Positions 7,572-15,728 of a stretch of DNA of 26,052 bases are shown here, piece by piece (position 1 is the stretch's first letter; every line of letters begins with the position of its first letter). This DNA is from a virus: IMG/VR virus record IMGVR_UViG_3300023257_000102, positions 1 through 26,052 of that record; one strand, written 5' to 3'. The position numbers and the translations under genes are program-made. A model generated the notes under the pieces. The model worked only from the letters and a program-made list of their open reading frames with translations, had not been told where the DNA came from and searched no databases.

Positions 7572-10328
7572 ATGGCTACACCGCTGTATAAAAGCATGAA
7601 ATCGAGAGGGACTTCATTTTATGCATTTCCTAATGCAATTAAGGATTTCAGTTTAAATAATTTTCAAGATGATATAAAAATAACACCATCTAAATTTATG
7701 TTACTTAACATACCTAAGAGTTATAGTGGCACAACAAGTGATCCAGGTGTATTAGATTTTGTTAAACAATCAACAAATACATATGGGAATAAAGTTTTTA
7801 GTTGGGATCCAGATGGAAATCCAAGATCCAATTATGATTATTCTGCAACATTAGTAGAAGGATTAAGAAATTATGTTGCTAATTGTGATACTGTTTATAG
7901 AGAAAGTAGAGTATCTAGAGAAAAGGATTTTTATAATCCAGTAGAAAATAAAACTCCAACAGAATCTATTTTTTGGAAATGGTGTAGAAAAATGAATATT
8001 ATTGATTTAGAACCAGCAATTCATAAAATTGATTGGGATAAAAATCTTTCAGATTTTCAAAATCCAAATGAATCATCATATACAAATAGAGATTATTTTA
8101 GAAGATATTTATGGAAAGAAAGAGATATAAATATTTATGAAGGTAATATTGTAGATGCAACTACCACACCAGTTATAACTATATCAGAAATTGCTAAATT
8201 TAAAATAGGGGATAAAGTAATTGTTTATGAGACTGGAACAACATTTACATTTATAGATAGTGGTATTTCATATGCAATTGATAATATAACCTTTACATCA
8301 ACAGATACAGAAATTACATTAGATGCAGCAATATCAACATCTGGTGATATTGGTCCAGTTTATGTGAAATTAGATTATCATAAATTAGTTCAATATATAG
8401 GTGATGTGCAAGCTGTTAGTAAAATCCAAACATCGGTTAATAACTACACGGAATTTACCGCAATGATTCCTCCACACGCTGGACAAACACCAACGGTTTT
8501 ATTTGATATTTTTCAAAATACTAATTATTATCCAGGATTGGAATTACCGATATTGGCTGAAGAAATTCAACAAGAAATAAATGGTGCAGAATATTTAAAT
8601 TCACCAATAAGAACAAAACCAAGTGATTACCCTGGATCATATTTTGGATATTTTGATACTGTAGATAAAACATATTCTAATACAACAGGAGATGCAATTA
8701 GATTGAGTGGGAATTATTATGGTGTATTAAAAAACTCCAATGATAATTTAGCTGAAGATACTTATGTTGAAAAGTTAACAGATTTTAATTCTGATAATAT
8801 AGATGGGTTGGCAATTGATTTTAATAGAAAACATTATTTAAAAATGAGCTTACCAGGATCAACTGTTAAGAATTTTGATGAATTTAATGCTATGGTAATC
8901 AATGATGAAGCACCTTCAGATTTTGAATATAATGCTATATTGTGGTATTATGATATTGATGATGGTAGTGGTAGTATCAATACAAATTTATATGGTATAG
9001 AATTTTTAAATAATCCAGATGACGATTTTGGATTAAATGATGATAAAACAATAACTCCCACTAGAAAATTAGTAACTAATTCAGAACAAGATGGTTTATC
9101 TTATATTTATAATTTAAATTTAGATTATAAAGTTGATAATGATATGAGTCCATTGAGATATGATACTACTTCTATTTATAATTTATTTGGTTTTGATTTA
9201 TATAATAATGTAATGGCGAATTATGGAAAATTAAATAGAAATTTTATGACTATAATTGAACAGTTTTTATCTATGAATCAAAAAATAAATGATTTAGAAT
9301 CTATTCTATTTTCACAGACAGATTTAGATGAAATAAAATATAAATTAGATAGTCACGAAGAATTAATAAAATTATATAAAACGAATCAAGTTGTAGATTC
9401 AGATACGATTGAAGTTGAAATTGATTATACTAAAAATTATCCAGCTATTAAATTTAATGCTAGGCAAATTACTTATGATGATATTTATAATTATTATACA
9501 ACAGATATATTTGAATATAATATAGTAAATCAAAATACAGGTTTAACAACAGCAACATATATTATGGCATCAACAGAAGATCCATATATTGGGGTAGTTA
9601 GAAGAGGTAGTAGTTGGAATATCAATGTACCAAATAAAGGTAATACGTTAGTAAATATTTATAGTGATATTGTAAATGAATTAAGTATTACAACAGGTAG
9701 TATTATATTAAATAATGATCTTGCATTTAAACAATCGATGGATATTATAGTAAGAAGTAATATATGTGATAAATTAAATGATTTACAAGTGAATATTATG
9801 TTTGATAATGGAACAGGTATAGGTAAAAAAGAAACATTACTTATGAATGCATTTGATTTACCGATTGATGTTCAGTCATATGATGATACTAATCCAACAG
9901 GTTCAACATTTAATAATTCATATTATTATGATGCATCTACATATATTGATCCTGAACCTGATAGTGTAATCACAGGAACAACAACATCATTTGATTTAAA
10001 TGATGATTTATTTGCTGTTGGTGATTGGGTTTATATTGATGGTTTTAATTTTTCTGGTTCCACTGCAGCAACATCAGGATTAACTATTGATTATTCTGGA
10101 TTATTTTATATAACAGGAAAAACAGGAATTCAAATAACAATAGATTGGGATTCTTCAAATGTTGGAACGATGATAGGAAAACCAATAGTGTTTTATTATA
10201 AAGGCGTAAAAATTAATATATTAAGAATTGATAGTTCTTTAACATCAGATATAAATCATAGATATTTGATGACTAGAAGCTTTTTAACAACAGAATATAT
10301 ACAAAAATTAAATACTCAAAATGATTAG
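7572..10328 (+). CDS. Large tail/baseplate structural protein (918 aa), exact identity unknown
   Basis: The protein is 918 aa, with no signal peptide or membrane segment, and is the first gene of the structural block. The N-terminal part (1-190) and the region about 290-620 look like the body of the protein, including IPPHAGQTPTVLFDIFQNT and a conserved-looking YGIEFLNNPDD. Two stretches, about 190-275 and 800-895, share a beta-module style: a GTT/ATTTP start, then KIGDKVIVYETG or AVGDWVYIDGF, then an 'IT...D' end. They may be related inserted domains. The stop overlaps the next gene's ATG by eight bases, implying coupled translation. Position next to a gp6-like gene suggests a baseplate wedge or tail component (gp7-like would fit the size), but no diagnostic motif was seen. 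Confidence 0.6.
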   Translation: MATPLYKSMKSRGTSFYAFPNAIKDFSLNNFQDDIKITPSKFMLLNIPKSYSGTTSDPGVLDFVKQSTNTYGNKVFSWDPDGNPRSNYDYSATLVEGLRNYVANCDTVYRESRVSREKDFYNPVENKTPTESIFWKWCRKMNIIDLEPAIHKIDWDKNLSDFQNPNESSYTNRDYFRRYLWKERDINIYEGNIVDATTTPVITISEIAKFKIGDKVIVYETGTTFTFIDSGISYAIDNITFTSTDTEITLDAAISTSGDIGPVYVKLDYHKLVQYIGDVQAVSKIQTSVNNYTEFTAMIPPHAGQTPTVLFDIFQNTNYYPGLELPILAEEIQQEINGAEYLNSPIRTKPSDYPGSYFGYFDTVDKTYSNTTGDAIRLSGNYYGVLKNSNDNLAEDTYVEKLTDFNSDNIDGLAIDFNRKHYLKMSLPGSTVKNFDEFNAMVINDEAPSDFEYNAILWYYDIDDGSGSINTNLYGIEFLNNPDDDFGLNDDKTITPTRKLVTNSEQDGLSYIYNLNLDYKVDNDMSPLRYDTTSIYNLFGFDLYNNVMANYGKLNRNFMTIIEQFLSMNQKINDLESILFSQTDLDEIKYKLDSHEELIKLYKTNQVVDSDTIEVEIDYTKNYPAIKFNARQITYDDIYNYYTTDIFEYNIVNQNTGLTTATYIMASTEDPYIGVVRRGSSWNINVPNKGNTLVNIYSDIVNELSITTGSIILNNDLAFKQSMDIIVRSNICDKLNDLQVNIMFDNGTGIGKKETLLMNAFDLPIDVQSYDDTNPTGSTFNNSYYYDASTYIDPEPDSVITGTTTSFDLNDDLFAVGDWVYIDGFNFSGSTAATSGLTIDYSGLFYITGKTGIQITIDWDSSNVGTMIGKPIVFYYKGVKINILRIDSSLTSDINHRYLMTRSFLTTEYIQKLNTQND

Positions 10329-10977
10329 TATAAAAGATATTGAAACATCATTAAAAAAAGTTTTTTCTAACGCATCCATACAATCAATTGATAGTGTATA
10401 TGAAAAAACTAAAAAAGGTTATTCTTTAGTTATAGATTTTAAAAATTTATTTTTGAGTAAAACTAATATAATATTTACTAAATTAATATTTGAAGTAGAT
10501 AAAGACAAAACATATTTGTTATCTAATGATGATAATTTTCAATTTAAATATTTATTTGATATAAATTGTAATTATAAAATTAGAATGTTTAGTAATCTTG
10601 ATGAATTAGAAAAATTAGTATCGTCAATATTTATAGATAATAAATTTGGAGATAATATAAAAATATTATCATCATTTATAAAATCTCCAAGTTCTCTTAT
10701 AAACAATTGGTTTTCAGAAAATGGTGTTAGAAACATATCTATTTATGATGTTAAGATGGATGAAAAATATAAAATAATTCCTTGTAAATCTTTATTTTTT
10801 AGTTTTGCAATAAATTTAAATAATCAAATAGATATTGATTTAACATTAAAAAAGGACAATAATACAAATTATATATTCGATTTTAAGATTTATGATAATA
10901 CAATAAAAGAAGAAAGAGAAAATTTATCAACAATGATTCAAGTTATTGGTGAAACATTAAAAACAAAATATATTTAA
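10321..10977 (+). CDS. Unknown 218-aa protein of the structural block
   Basis: No family was recognised. It is a mixed alpha/beta protein with many Lys, Asp and Asn, no membrane segment, and two internal hydrophobic strands (KLIFEVDKDKTYLL; LFFSFAINLNN). The start codon lies inside the 3' end of the 918-aa gene, an overlap that suggests translational coupling and probably a shared assembly step. It is followed 41 bases later by the gp6-like gene. A baseplate or tail-completion role is inferred from location only. Confidence 0.55.
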   Translation: MISIKDIETSLKKVFSNASIQSIDSVYEKTKKGYSLVIDFKNLFLSKTNIIFTKLIFEVDKDKTYLLSNDDNFQFKYLFDINCNYKIRMFSNLDELEKLVSSIFIDNKFGDNIKILSSFIKSPSSLINNWFSENGVRNISIYDVKMDEKYKIIPCKSLFFSFAINLNNQIDIDLTLKKDNNTNYIFDFKIYDNTIKEERENLSTMIQVIGETLKTKYI

Positions 10978-10991
10978 AATTGATAATTTAA

Positions 10992-11000
10992 TATATAAAA
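10992..11000 (+). promoter_or_regulatory. Candidate late promoter box before the gp6-like gene
   Basis: TAATTTAATATATAAAA ends 18 bases before the ATG at 11019, the same spacing as the box before 7572. AT-rich intergenic DNA makes chance occurrence possible. Confidence 0.35.
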
Positions 11001-11018
11001 AAAATCGAACATAACTCA

Positions 11019-12869
11019 ATGAACAAATTTTTTGATTTTATAGAAATAACATATGATAAATTAGGTAATCAATTAGAATATTGGTTAAAAGATACTTATC
11101 AAAAGTCTGGGAAATTATTTTCACATGCATCACCATCTGGTATGATAATGCATATTCAAAAAATATTATTTTCTAATAATATGGTTTATATAAAGAATTC
11201 CGTGAAACAAATGGATATTGAAACAACAACGAATTCAAGAATAATAATAAATCAGTCTAGAATATCTGGTCATAATCCGAGTAGATCTATATCTGCAAAT
11301 GGTACAATTAAATTAAAATTAAAAGTTGGGATTAATATTTTAAGTAAAATTAAAGGTGGTAAAATTCAAATGATGAATAATACATTGATGAAAAATAAAT
11401 CAAACCAAATGGATTATGTAATTTCTACGGGTGATTCAATAAAAAACATTTATGATGTGAATTCTTATACTGAATTATTTTTTAGTATTAAACAAGGTAA
11501 ATATGAAGAACAGAAATATACTGGTGATGGTAAAAGAAATAAATCTGTAAAAGTTGTGGTTAATAGAAATCAAATAATTGACAATTTTGATTTTTCAGTT
11601 TATTATAATGGGATATCATTGAAGTCTGTTGATAGTTTGTATGATATGTTACCAAATGAAATGGCTTGTTATACAAAAACTGGATTTGATGGTGGATTGG
11701 ATATTTATTTTGGAACAGGTGATTATGGTTTTGTTCCTGAAATTGGTTCAATTATAACTGTTAGATATTTATTAACGGATGGTGCAGATGGAAATATTTT
11801 GAATAATATAGTTAATGATTTTACATTTGAAGATAATGTTTATGATTCAGATGGAAATATAATAAATATGAATGATTTATTTGATATTTATATTCATACT
11901 GATATAAATTTTGGTGTTAATTCTGAAAGTGTCGAATATATGAAATCTGTAATACCTCATGTATCTAGAAATTTCGTATTAGCTTCTCCTGATCAATTTA
12001 TATACCATTTAAAGAGATTAAATTTGTTTTCCAAAGTTAATGCTTTCAATCTTTTAGATGAAAATAATTTCAATAATAATAAATATATTGAGACATTTAT
12101 AAAAGAAACATTTGGTGATACTGTTGATATTGAAAATACAAGAGAACAAATGACTAGATATTTTCCAACAATATATGATAATCAAATATATTTATATTTA
12201 ATTCCAAAAATTAAAAATTATTTTGTTGACGATTACAATTACTTTAATGTTCCATTTGATGTTTTTTATTTAGATGATAACGAGAAAGAAAAAGTGATGA
12301 AATATTTAAGAACAATGGGAATATTAAGTTTAACTACAAATGTTGTAATTATTCAACCGACTATATCATTATATGTTATGAATATTTATATTAGAAGATA
12401 TCAAACAGATGTTAAGGACAATATTAAAAATCAAATAATAGAAATAGTTTCTGATTATTTTGTTAATAATGAAAGATTTGATAGAATAGTTAAATCCGAT
12501 ATTATAAAAACTATTAAAAATCAAATTACATCTGTTGATAGTGTTAATGTAGAATTTATTAGTAAAAAGAATGAAGATTATCATGGAGATGGTTTAAAAA
12601 GCAATAATATTAACCATAATGTATTAGAAGATGAAATAGTGTTAATAAAGGAAAAGAAAATATATAAGAAAACACCATATAATCCAAATGCTGTAATAGG
12701 ATTAGATCCAGTTCAAGGTGATATAGTAGTCGAAAATAATGAATTGCCAATATTAAGAGGTAGTTGGTATGATAGAAATGGTGTATATTACAATGATGTT
12801 CCATCTACAAATGGGTTGAATTCTATTAATATAATTTGGACAGGAACAAATGAAAACAATATAAATTAA
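11019..12869 (+). CDS. Baseplate wedge protein, gp6/baseplate-J-like
   Basis: The 616-aa length is close to T4 gp6 (660 aa), which forms the continuous ring joining the baseplate wedges. The N-terminal region (about residues 35-105) carries ASPSGMIMHIQKILF and GHNPSRSISANGTIKLKLK, a pattern I associate with gp6-like proteins. The C-terminal region (about 440-530: LTTNVVIIQPTISLYVMNIYIRR, then an Ile/Val-rich helix and DSVNVEFISK) looks like the conserved C-terminal domain shared by gp6 and P2 gpJ. The last 70 residues are Gly/Asn-rich and probably extended. The downstream gene starts immediately after the stop. The family call is from memory of patterns; another baseplate protein is possible. 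Confidence 0.55.
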   Translation: MNKFFDFIEITYDKLGNQLEYWLKDTYQKSGKLFSHASPSGMIMHIQKILFSNNMVYIKNSVKQMDIETTTNSRIIINQSRISGHNPSRSISANGTIKLKLKVGINILSKIKGGKIQMMNNTLMKNKSNQMDYVISTGDSIKNIYDVNSYTELFFSIKQGKYEEQKYTGDGKRNKSVKVVVNRNQIIDNFDFSVYYNGISLKSVDSLYDMLPNEMACYTKTGFDGGLDIYFGTGDYGFVPEIGSIITVRYLLTDGADGNILNNIVNDFTFEDNVYDSDGNIINMNDLFDIYIHTDINFGVNSESVEYMKSVIPHVSRNFVLASPDQFIYHLKRLNLFSKVNAFNLLDENNFNNNKYIETFIKETFGDTVDIENTREQMTRYFPTIYDNQIYLYLIPKIKNYFVDDYNYFNVPFDVFYLDDNEKEKVMKYLRTMGILSLTTNVVIIQPTISLYVMNIYIRRYQTDVKDNIKNQIIEIVSDYFVNNERFDRIVKSDIIKTIKNQITSVDSVNVEFISKKNEDYHGDGLKSNNINHNVLEDEIVLIKEKKIYKKTPYNPNAVIGLDPVQGDIVVENNELPILRGSWYDRNGVYYNDVPSTNGLNSINIIWTGTNENNIN

Positions 12870-12870
12870 A

Positions 12871-13395
12871 ATGGATATATGTTTTAATAGTTTTGAAAAA
12901 ATAGATGAAAGTATGCATATAGCTTCTAAAATAAAATTAAGAGATTCTATACATTCTATAGTAATAGATGATTTACAACCAGGAGAAGAAATGGAATTAC
13001 CAATTTTAAGTAAAAAATTATATGAAAAATTTAATATAAAGATATCTGCTGGAATATTAGAACAATTATTATTTATAATGTGGTGGAGAAAAGACGATTA
13101 TACTATTTTTAGAGATAAAGATAGAAAATGGTTAGATGTTTGGCCATGGAAAAAAACCATTGAAAGAAAGAAAAGAATAAAAGATCCACCATTAGGAAAA
13201 TCTAAGAGAAAAATGAAAAAAGAAGAAGACGAAAAAAAACGTCAATTAAATTCTCCATATTATAGGAGAACAATATATCCCACTATTAATCCAACTACAC
13301 ATAATCCAAATAAACATCATTTGAATAAAAATAGTAATATTGATGATGAAGATGATGATATTTATCAAACAAATAGATGGTGGCGAGGTTGGTAA
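12871..13395 (+). CDS. Unknown 174-aa basic protein of the structural block
   Basis: No family was recognised. Residues 1-100 look globular, with a possible small helical domain (LPILSKKLYEKFNIKISAGI, LEQLLFIMWWRKDDY) that could be winged-helix-like. Residues about 100-130 are very basic (KRIKDPPLGKSKRKMKK), followed by a low-complexity His/Asn/Asp tail ending in tryptophans (RWWRGW). The gene starts one base after the stop of the gp6-like gene, so the two are almost certainly co-translated. Confidence 0.55.
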   Translation: MDICFNSFEKIDESMHIASKIKLRDSIHSIVIDDLQPGEEMELPILSKKLYEKFNIKISAGILEQLLFIMWWRKDDYTIFRDKDRKWLDVWPWKKTIERKKRIKDPPLGKSKRKMKKEEDEKKRQLNSPYYRRTIYPTINPTTHNPNKHHLNKNSNIDDEDDDIYQTNRWWRGW

Positions 13396-13410
13396 AAATA
13401 TATATTTAAA

Positions 13411-13668
13411 ATGATAGAAGAATATTCAGAAATAAAAGAATTGTATGATTTAAAACATAGAAACGATAATGAAATTCATACACATTATGATTATGAAACA
13501 AATTTAATTAGAAAAATGTTTTCTAAATATATTTATAGTAATGATAATATGAACACAATGTTAGGATTTTTGAAACAACAATGGATATGGATGATTGAAT
13601 CTGTATTACCAGTTAAAAATTTTTATAATTATACAGTTGGAAAATATTGGAATAAACACAATAGTTAA
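13411..13668 (+). CDS. Unknown 85-aa protein
   Basis: A small helical-looking protein rich in His, Tyr, Asn and Trp, with no signal sequence and no recognised family. It sits in a tight run of same-strand genes (15 bases after the 174-aa gene, 11 bases before the 140-aa gene). A central piece (MLGFLKQQWIWMIESVLP) is amphipathic. Codon use resembles its neighbours. The tight packing is the main reason to believe it is expressed. Confidence 0.5.
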   Translation: MIEEYSEIKELYDLKHRNDNEIHTHYDYETNLIRKMFSKYIYSNDNMNTMLGFLKQQWIWMIESVLPVKNFYNYTVGKYWNKHNS

Positions 13669-13679
13669 TATCCACCAAA

Positions 13680-14102
13680 ATGGGAAAAATAGACCCTAAA
13701 TTTCTTATATATACCTATATGAATGAAGAAAAGAAAAAAGTATCGTTTTACGGTAAGGTTGCTAAAATGCCAGATGATACTATGGCGTCTAAATCTATAC
13801 AATTTTTGGAAAATATAAGAGTTTCTAAACAGAAACTTTGGTATATTTTAATACAGAAACAAGATGATGAACTCCAAATGATTAAATATAATAACAAACT
13901 TGGTGTTGATATGAATATGTTTGTTGAAAAATTAAAGTTGTATTATAATGATAATGAATTAGTAAAAGAACATATTTCTAAATTAGAAATAGATGGAAAC
14001 GATAAATTTTCAATAATCAAAAATATTCCAAAAGTAGAAGTAGGAGGTAAAAAATTAATTTCACTAATAACTGAAGATTTATTAAAACTTTTATATAAAT
14101 AA
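13680..14102 (+). CDS. Unknown 140-aa protein, last gene of the structural block
   Basis: No family was recognised. It is a mixed alpha/beta protein with basic character (SFYGKVAKMPDDTMASKSI, LWYILIQKQDDELQMIKY) and a C-terminal helix (LISLITEDLLKLLYK). There is no membrane segment. It is 11 bases downstream of the 85-aa gene and ends three bases before a perfect palindrome that serves as a shared terminator with the convergent glycosyltransferase genes. Confidence 0.55.
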   Translation: MGKIDPKFLIYTYMNEEKKKVSFYGKVAKMPDDTMASKSIQFLENIRVSKQKLWYILIQKQDDELQMIKYNNKLGVDMNMFVEKLKLYYNDNELVKEHISKLEIDGNDKFSIIKNIPKVEVGGKKLISLITEDLLKLLYK

Positions 14103-14104
14103 AA

Positions 14105-14128
14105 AAAGTGGATAAATTTATCCACTTT
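14105..14128. terminator. Bidirectional terminator between converging genes
   Basis: AAAGTGGATAAA is followed directly by its exact reverse complement TTTATCCACTTT, a perfect 24-base palindrome with A-rich DNA on its left side. It lies between the stop of the plus-strand 140-aa gene and the stop of the minus-strand 524-aa gene. The minus-strand reading runs from the stem into a T-run (TTTTTTT), so termination is stronger in that direction. Confidence 0.75.
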
Positions 14129-14151
14129 AAAATATATTCAACTATTTAACA

Positions 14152-15726
14152 TTATTTAACCCCTAAAACATTAGCTGCTATATCAATTCCAGTATTTCCA
14201 TATGGGTTGATGTTTCTATCATCACTATATCCAATGATATATTTGGCATAAATATCATTATCATCAAATCCTTCATCAACAAAATTTATATGTGGATATT
14301 CCTTTTCTAATAAATCGTTATGTTTTGTGCAACAATATATTAAACAATTGTGTTTTTTTCTAAACTTTTCGACTGATTCTGACCATGAATAACAATATTC
14401 TGTTGAATTAGTATCCAATTTAATAAATACATCTTTATATTTTAAATCGAAATCAACCGAGCTGATATTACCATTATTTAAATCTGTAATTTTAATAATC
14501 CAATTAGTATACCATTTTCTATTTGCAATTGACCATTGATCATTAGACATATCTAAACTATAAACTAATTCATCTTTATCACCATCAATATAATCTACTT
14601 TATATTTAACATTTTTTAAAGGTGATGTTATACTAACTTTTGGACCAGAATGATAATCGATTTTAATTTCAATATCTTTTTCAACTGGTTCTTTATAAAT
14701 AATTTCAGAATTATCATAAATATCAATAATCTTATTTCTCATTGTTTCACTTGTGAAATTTGTTTTTATGTCGATTACATTAAAATAAATTTGTTCAAGT
14801 TTTTTTACAATAACACTCCAGTCATATTTTTTAGATGTTATTAAAGTTTCTTTTTTTAATGAATCATAATTTTCAATTGCAAATTTTAATTTATTAACAA
14901 CATTATCAGTATGTCTTTTTGTTTTAACTAACCCACCTAATTCATCTACACCCGAATATGTTCCAACAATTGGTAATCCACATGATAATGATTCTAATAA
15001 TGTTAAATTTGGATGTCCTGCTTCTAAATCGGATAAGTGTAAAAATATAGTGTGTCGATTATAAATTTCTATTAATTCTTCTTCAGTCGGACTTTTAATA
15101 ATTTCTAATTTATCATATTCTAATAAATCTTTATTAGAATCAAAATATGTATCATTAGATTCTGGACCAACAATAGTTATAGGTAAATCCAATTCTTTAG
15201 CTGATTCAATTGCATATCTAAATCCTTTTCTATCGTTTGTTTCATTAAATAATAACCCATTAGATGCCACACATAATAATTTATGTCCATTTTTTTGATA
15301 ATTTTTATCAACATATAGTTCAGTATCTACACCATGAGGTAGATAGAACAATTTATCTGTGTCATTAAAATAATCTATAAGATATTCAGCATGTGATATT
15401 GATATTATAGATCTTTTCATTGCTTTAAGATTTTCTTTATAACATAAAGATTTTTTACCCCATAAATAAGAGTGATGATCATGTAAAGAATAAATATATG
15501 GTTTTTTTGCTAGATATAAATCATCAAAACCTTGATTTGCAGTGTGTGAATGATATATATCATAATCTTTTTTAAAATCCCATGGCACATCAATATCAAC
15601 TTCATGTCCCAATTTTTCTAATTGAATTTTATAATTCCATATTACTTTTTCAACTGCTCCCCAACCTTTAGGTGGTATTTCTACAATACCTGGATGTAGT
15701 ATTAATATATTAAGTTTTCGTTTCAT
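14152..15726 (-). CDS. GT4 glycosyltransferase with Ig-like domain and truncated heptosyltransferase-like tail
   Basis: Residues 1-310 form a GT-B glycosyltransferase of family GT4 type: N-terminal LILHPG.VEIPPKGWGAVE, DIYHSHTA, LPHGVDTE, and the acidic/nucleotide region EAGHPNLTLLESLSCGLPIVG (235-254). Residues about 350-432 look like a beta-sandwich domain (KVSITSPLKNVKYKV ... RKWYTNWIIKITD). Residues 433-524 (VEKFRKKHNCLIYC, EKEYPHINFVDEG, YAKYIIGY, ANVLGV) resemble the front part of autotransporter O-heptosyltransferases, but the usual Gly-Asp loop is replaced by NSTEYCYSW and the protein stops before the catalytic GT9 half. It follows the 952-aa gene with a two-base gap, so both form one operon. 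Donor and acceptor sugars are unknown. Confidence 0.8.
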   Translation of the reverse strand: MKRKLNILILHPGIVEIPPKGWGAVEKVIWNYKIQLEKLGHEVDIDVPWDFKKDYDIYHSHTANQGFDDLYLAKKPYIYSLHDHHSYLWGKKSLCYKENLKAMKRSIISISHAEYLIDYFNDTDKLFYLPHGVDTELYVDKNYQKNGHKLLCVASNGLLFNETNDRKGFRYAIESAKELDLPITIVGPESNDTYFDSNKDLLEYDKLEIIKSPTEEELIEIYNRHTIFLHLSDLEAGHPNLTLLESLSCGLPIVGTYSGVDELGGLVKTKRHTDNVVNKLKFAIENYDSLKKETLITSKKYDWSVIVKKLEQIYFNVIDIKTNFTSETMRNKIIDIYDNSEIIYKEPVEKDIEIKIDYHSGPKVSITSPLKNVKYKVDYIDGDKDELVYSLDMSNDQWSIANRKWYTNWIIKITDLNNGNISSVDFDLKYKDVFIKLDTNSTEYCYSWSESVEKFRKKHNCLIYCCTKHNDLLEKEYPHINFVDEGFDDNDIYAKYIIGYSDDRNINPYGNTGIDIAANVLGVK

Positions 15727-15728
15727 AT

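Noticed and set aside
12369-12804. Minus-strand ORFs opposite the gp6-like gene, and similar ones opposite other large genes
   Set aside because: They are antisense shadows rich in Ile, Phe, Tyr and His, without promoters or plausible domains.
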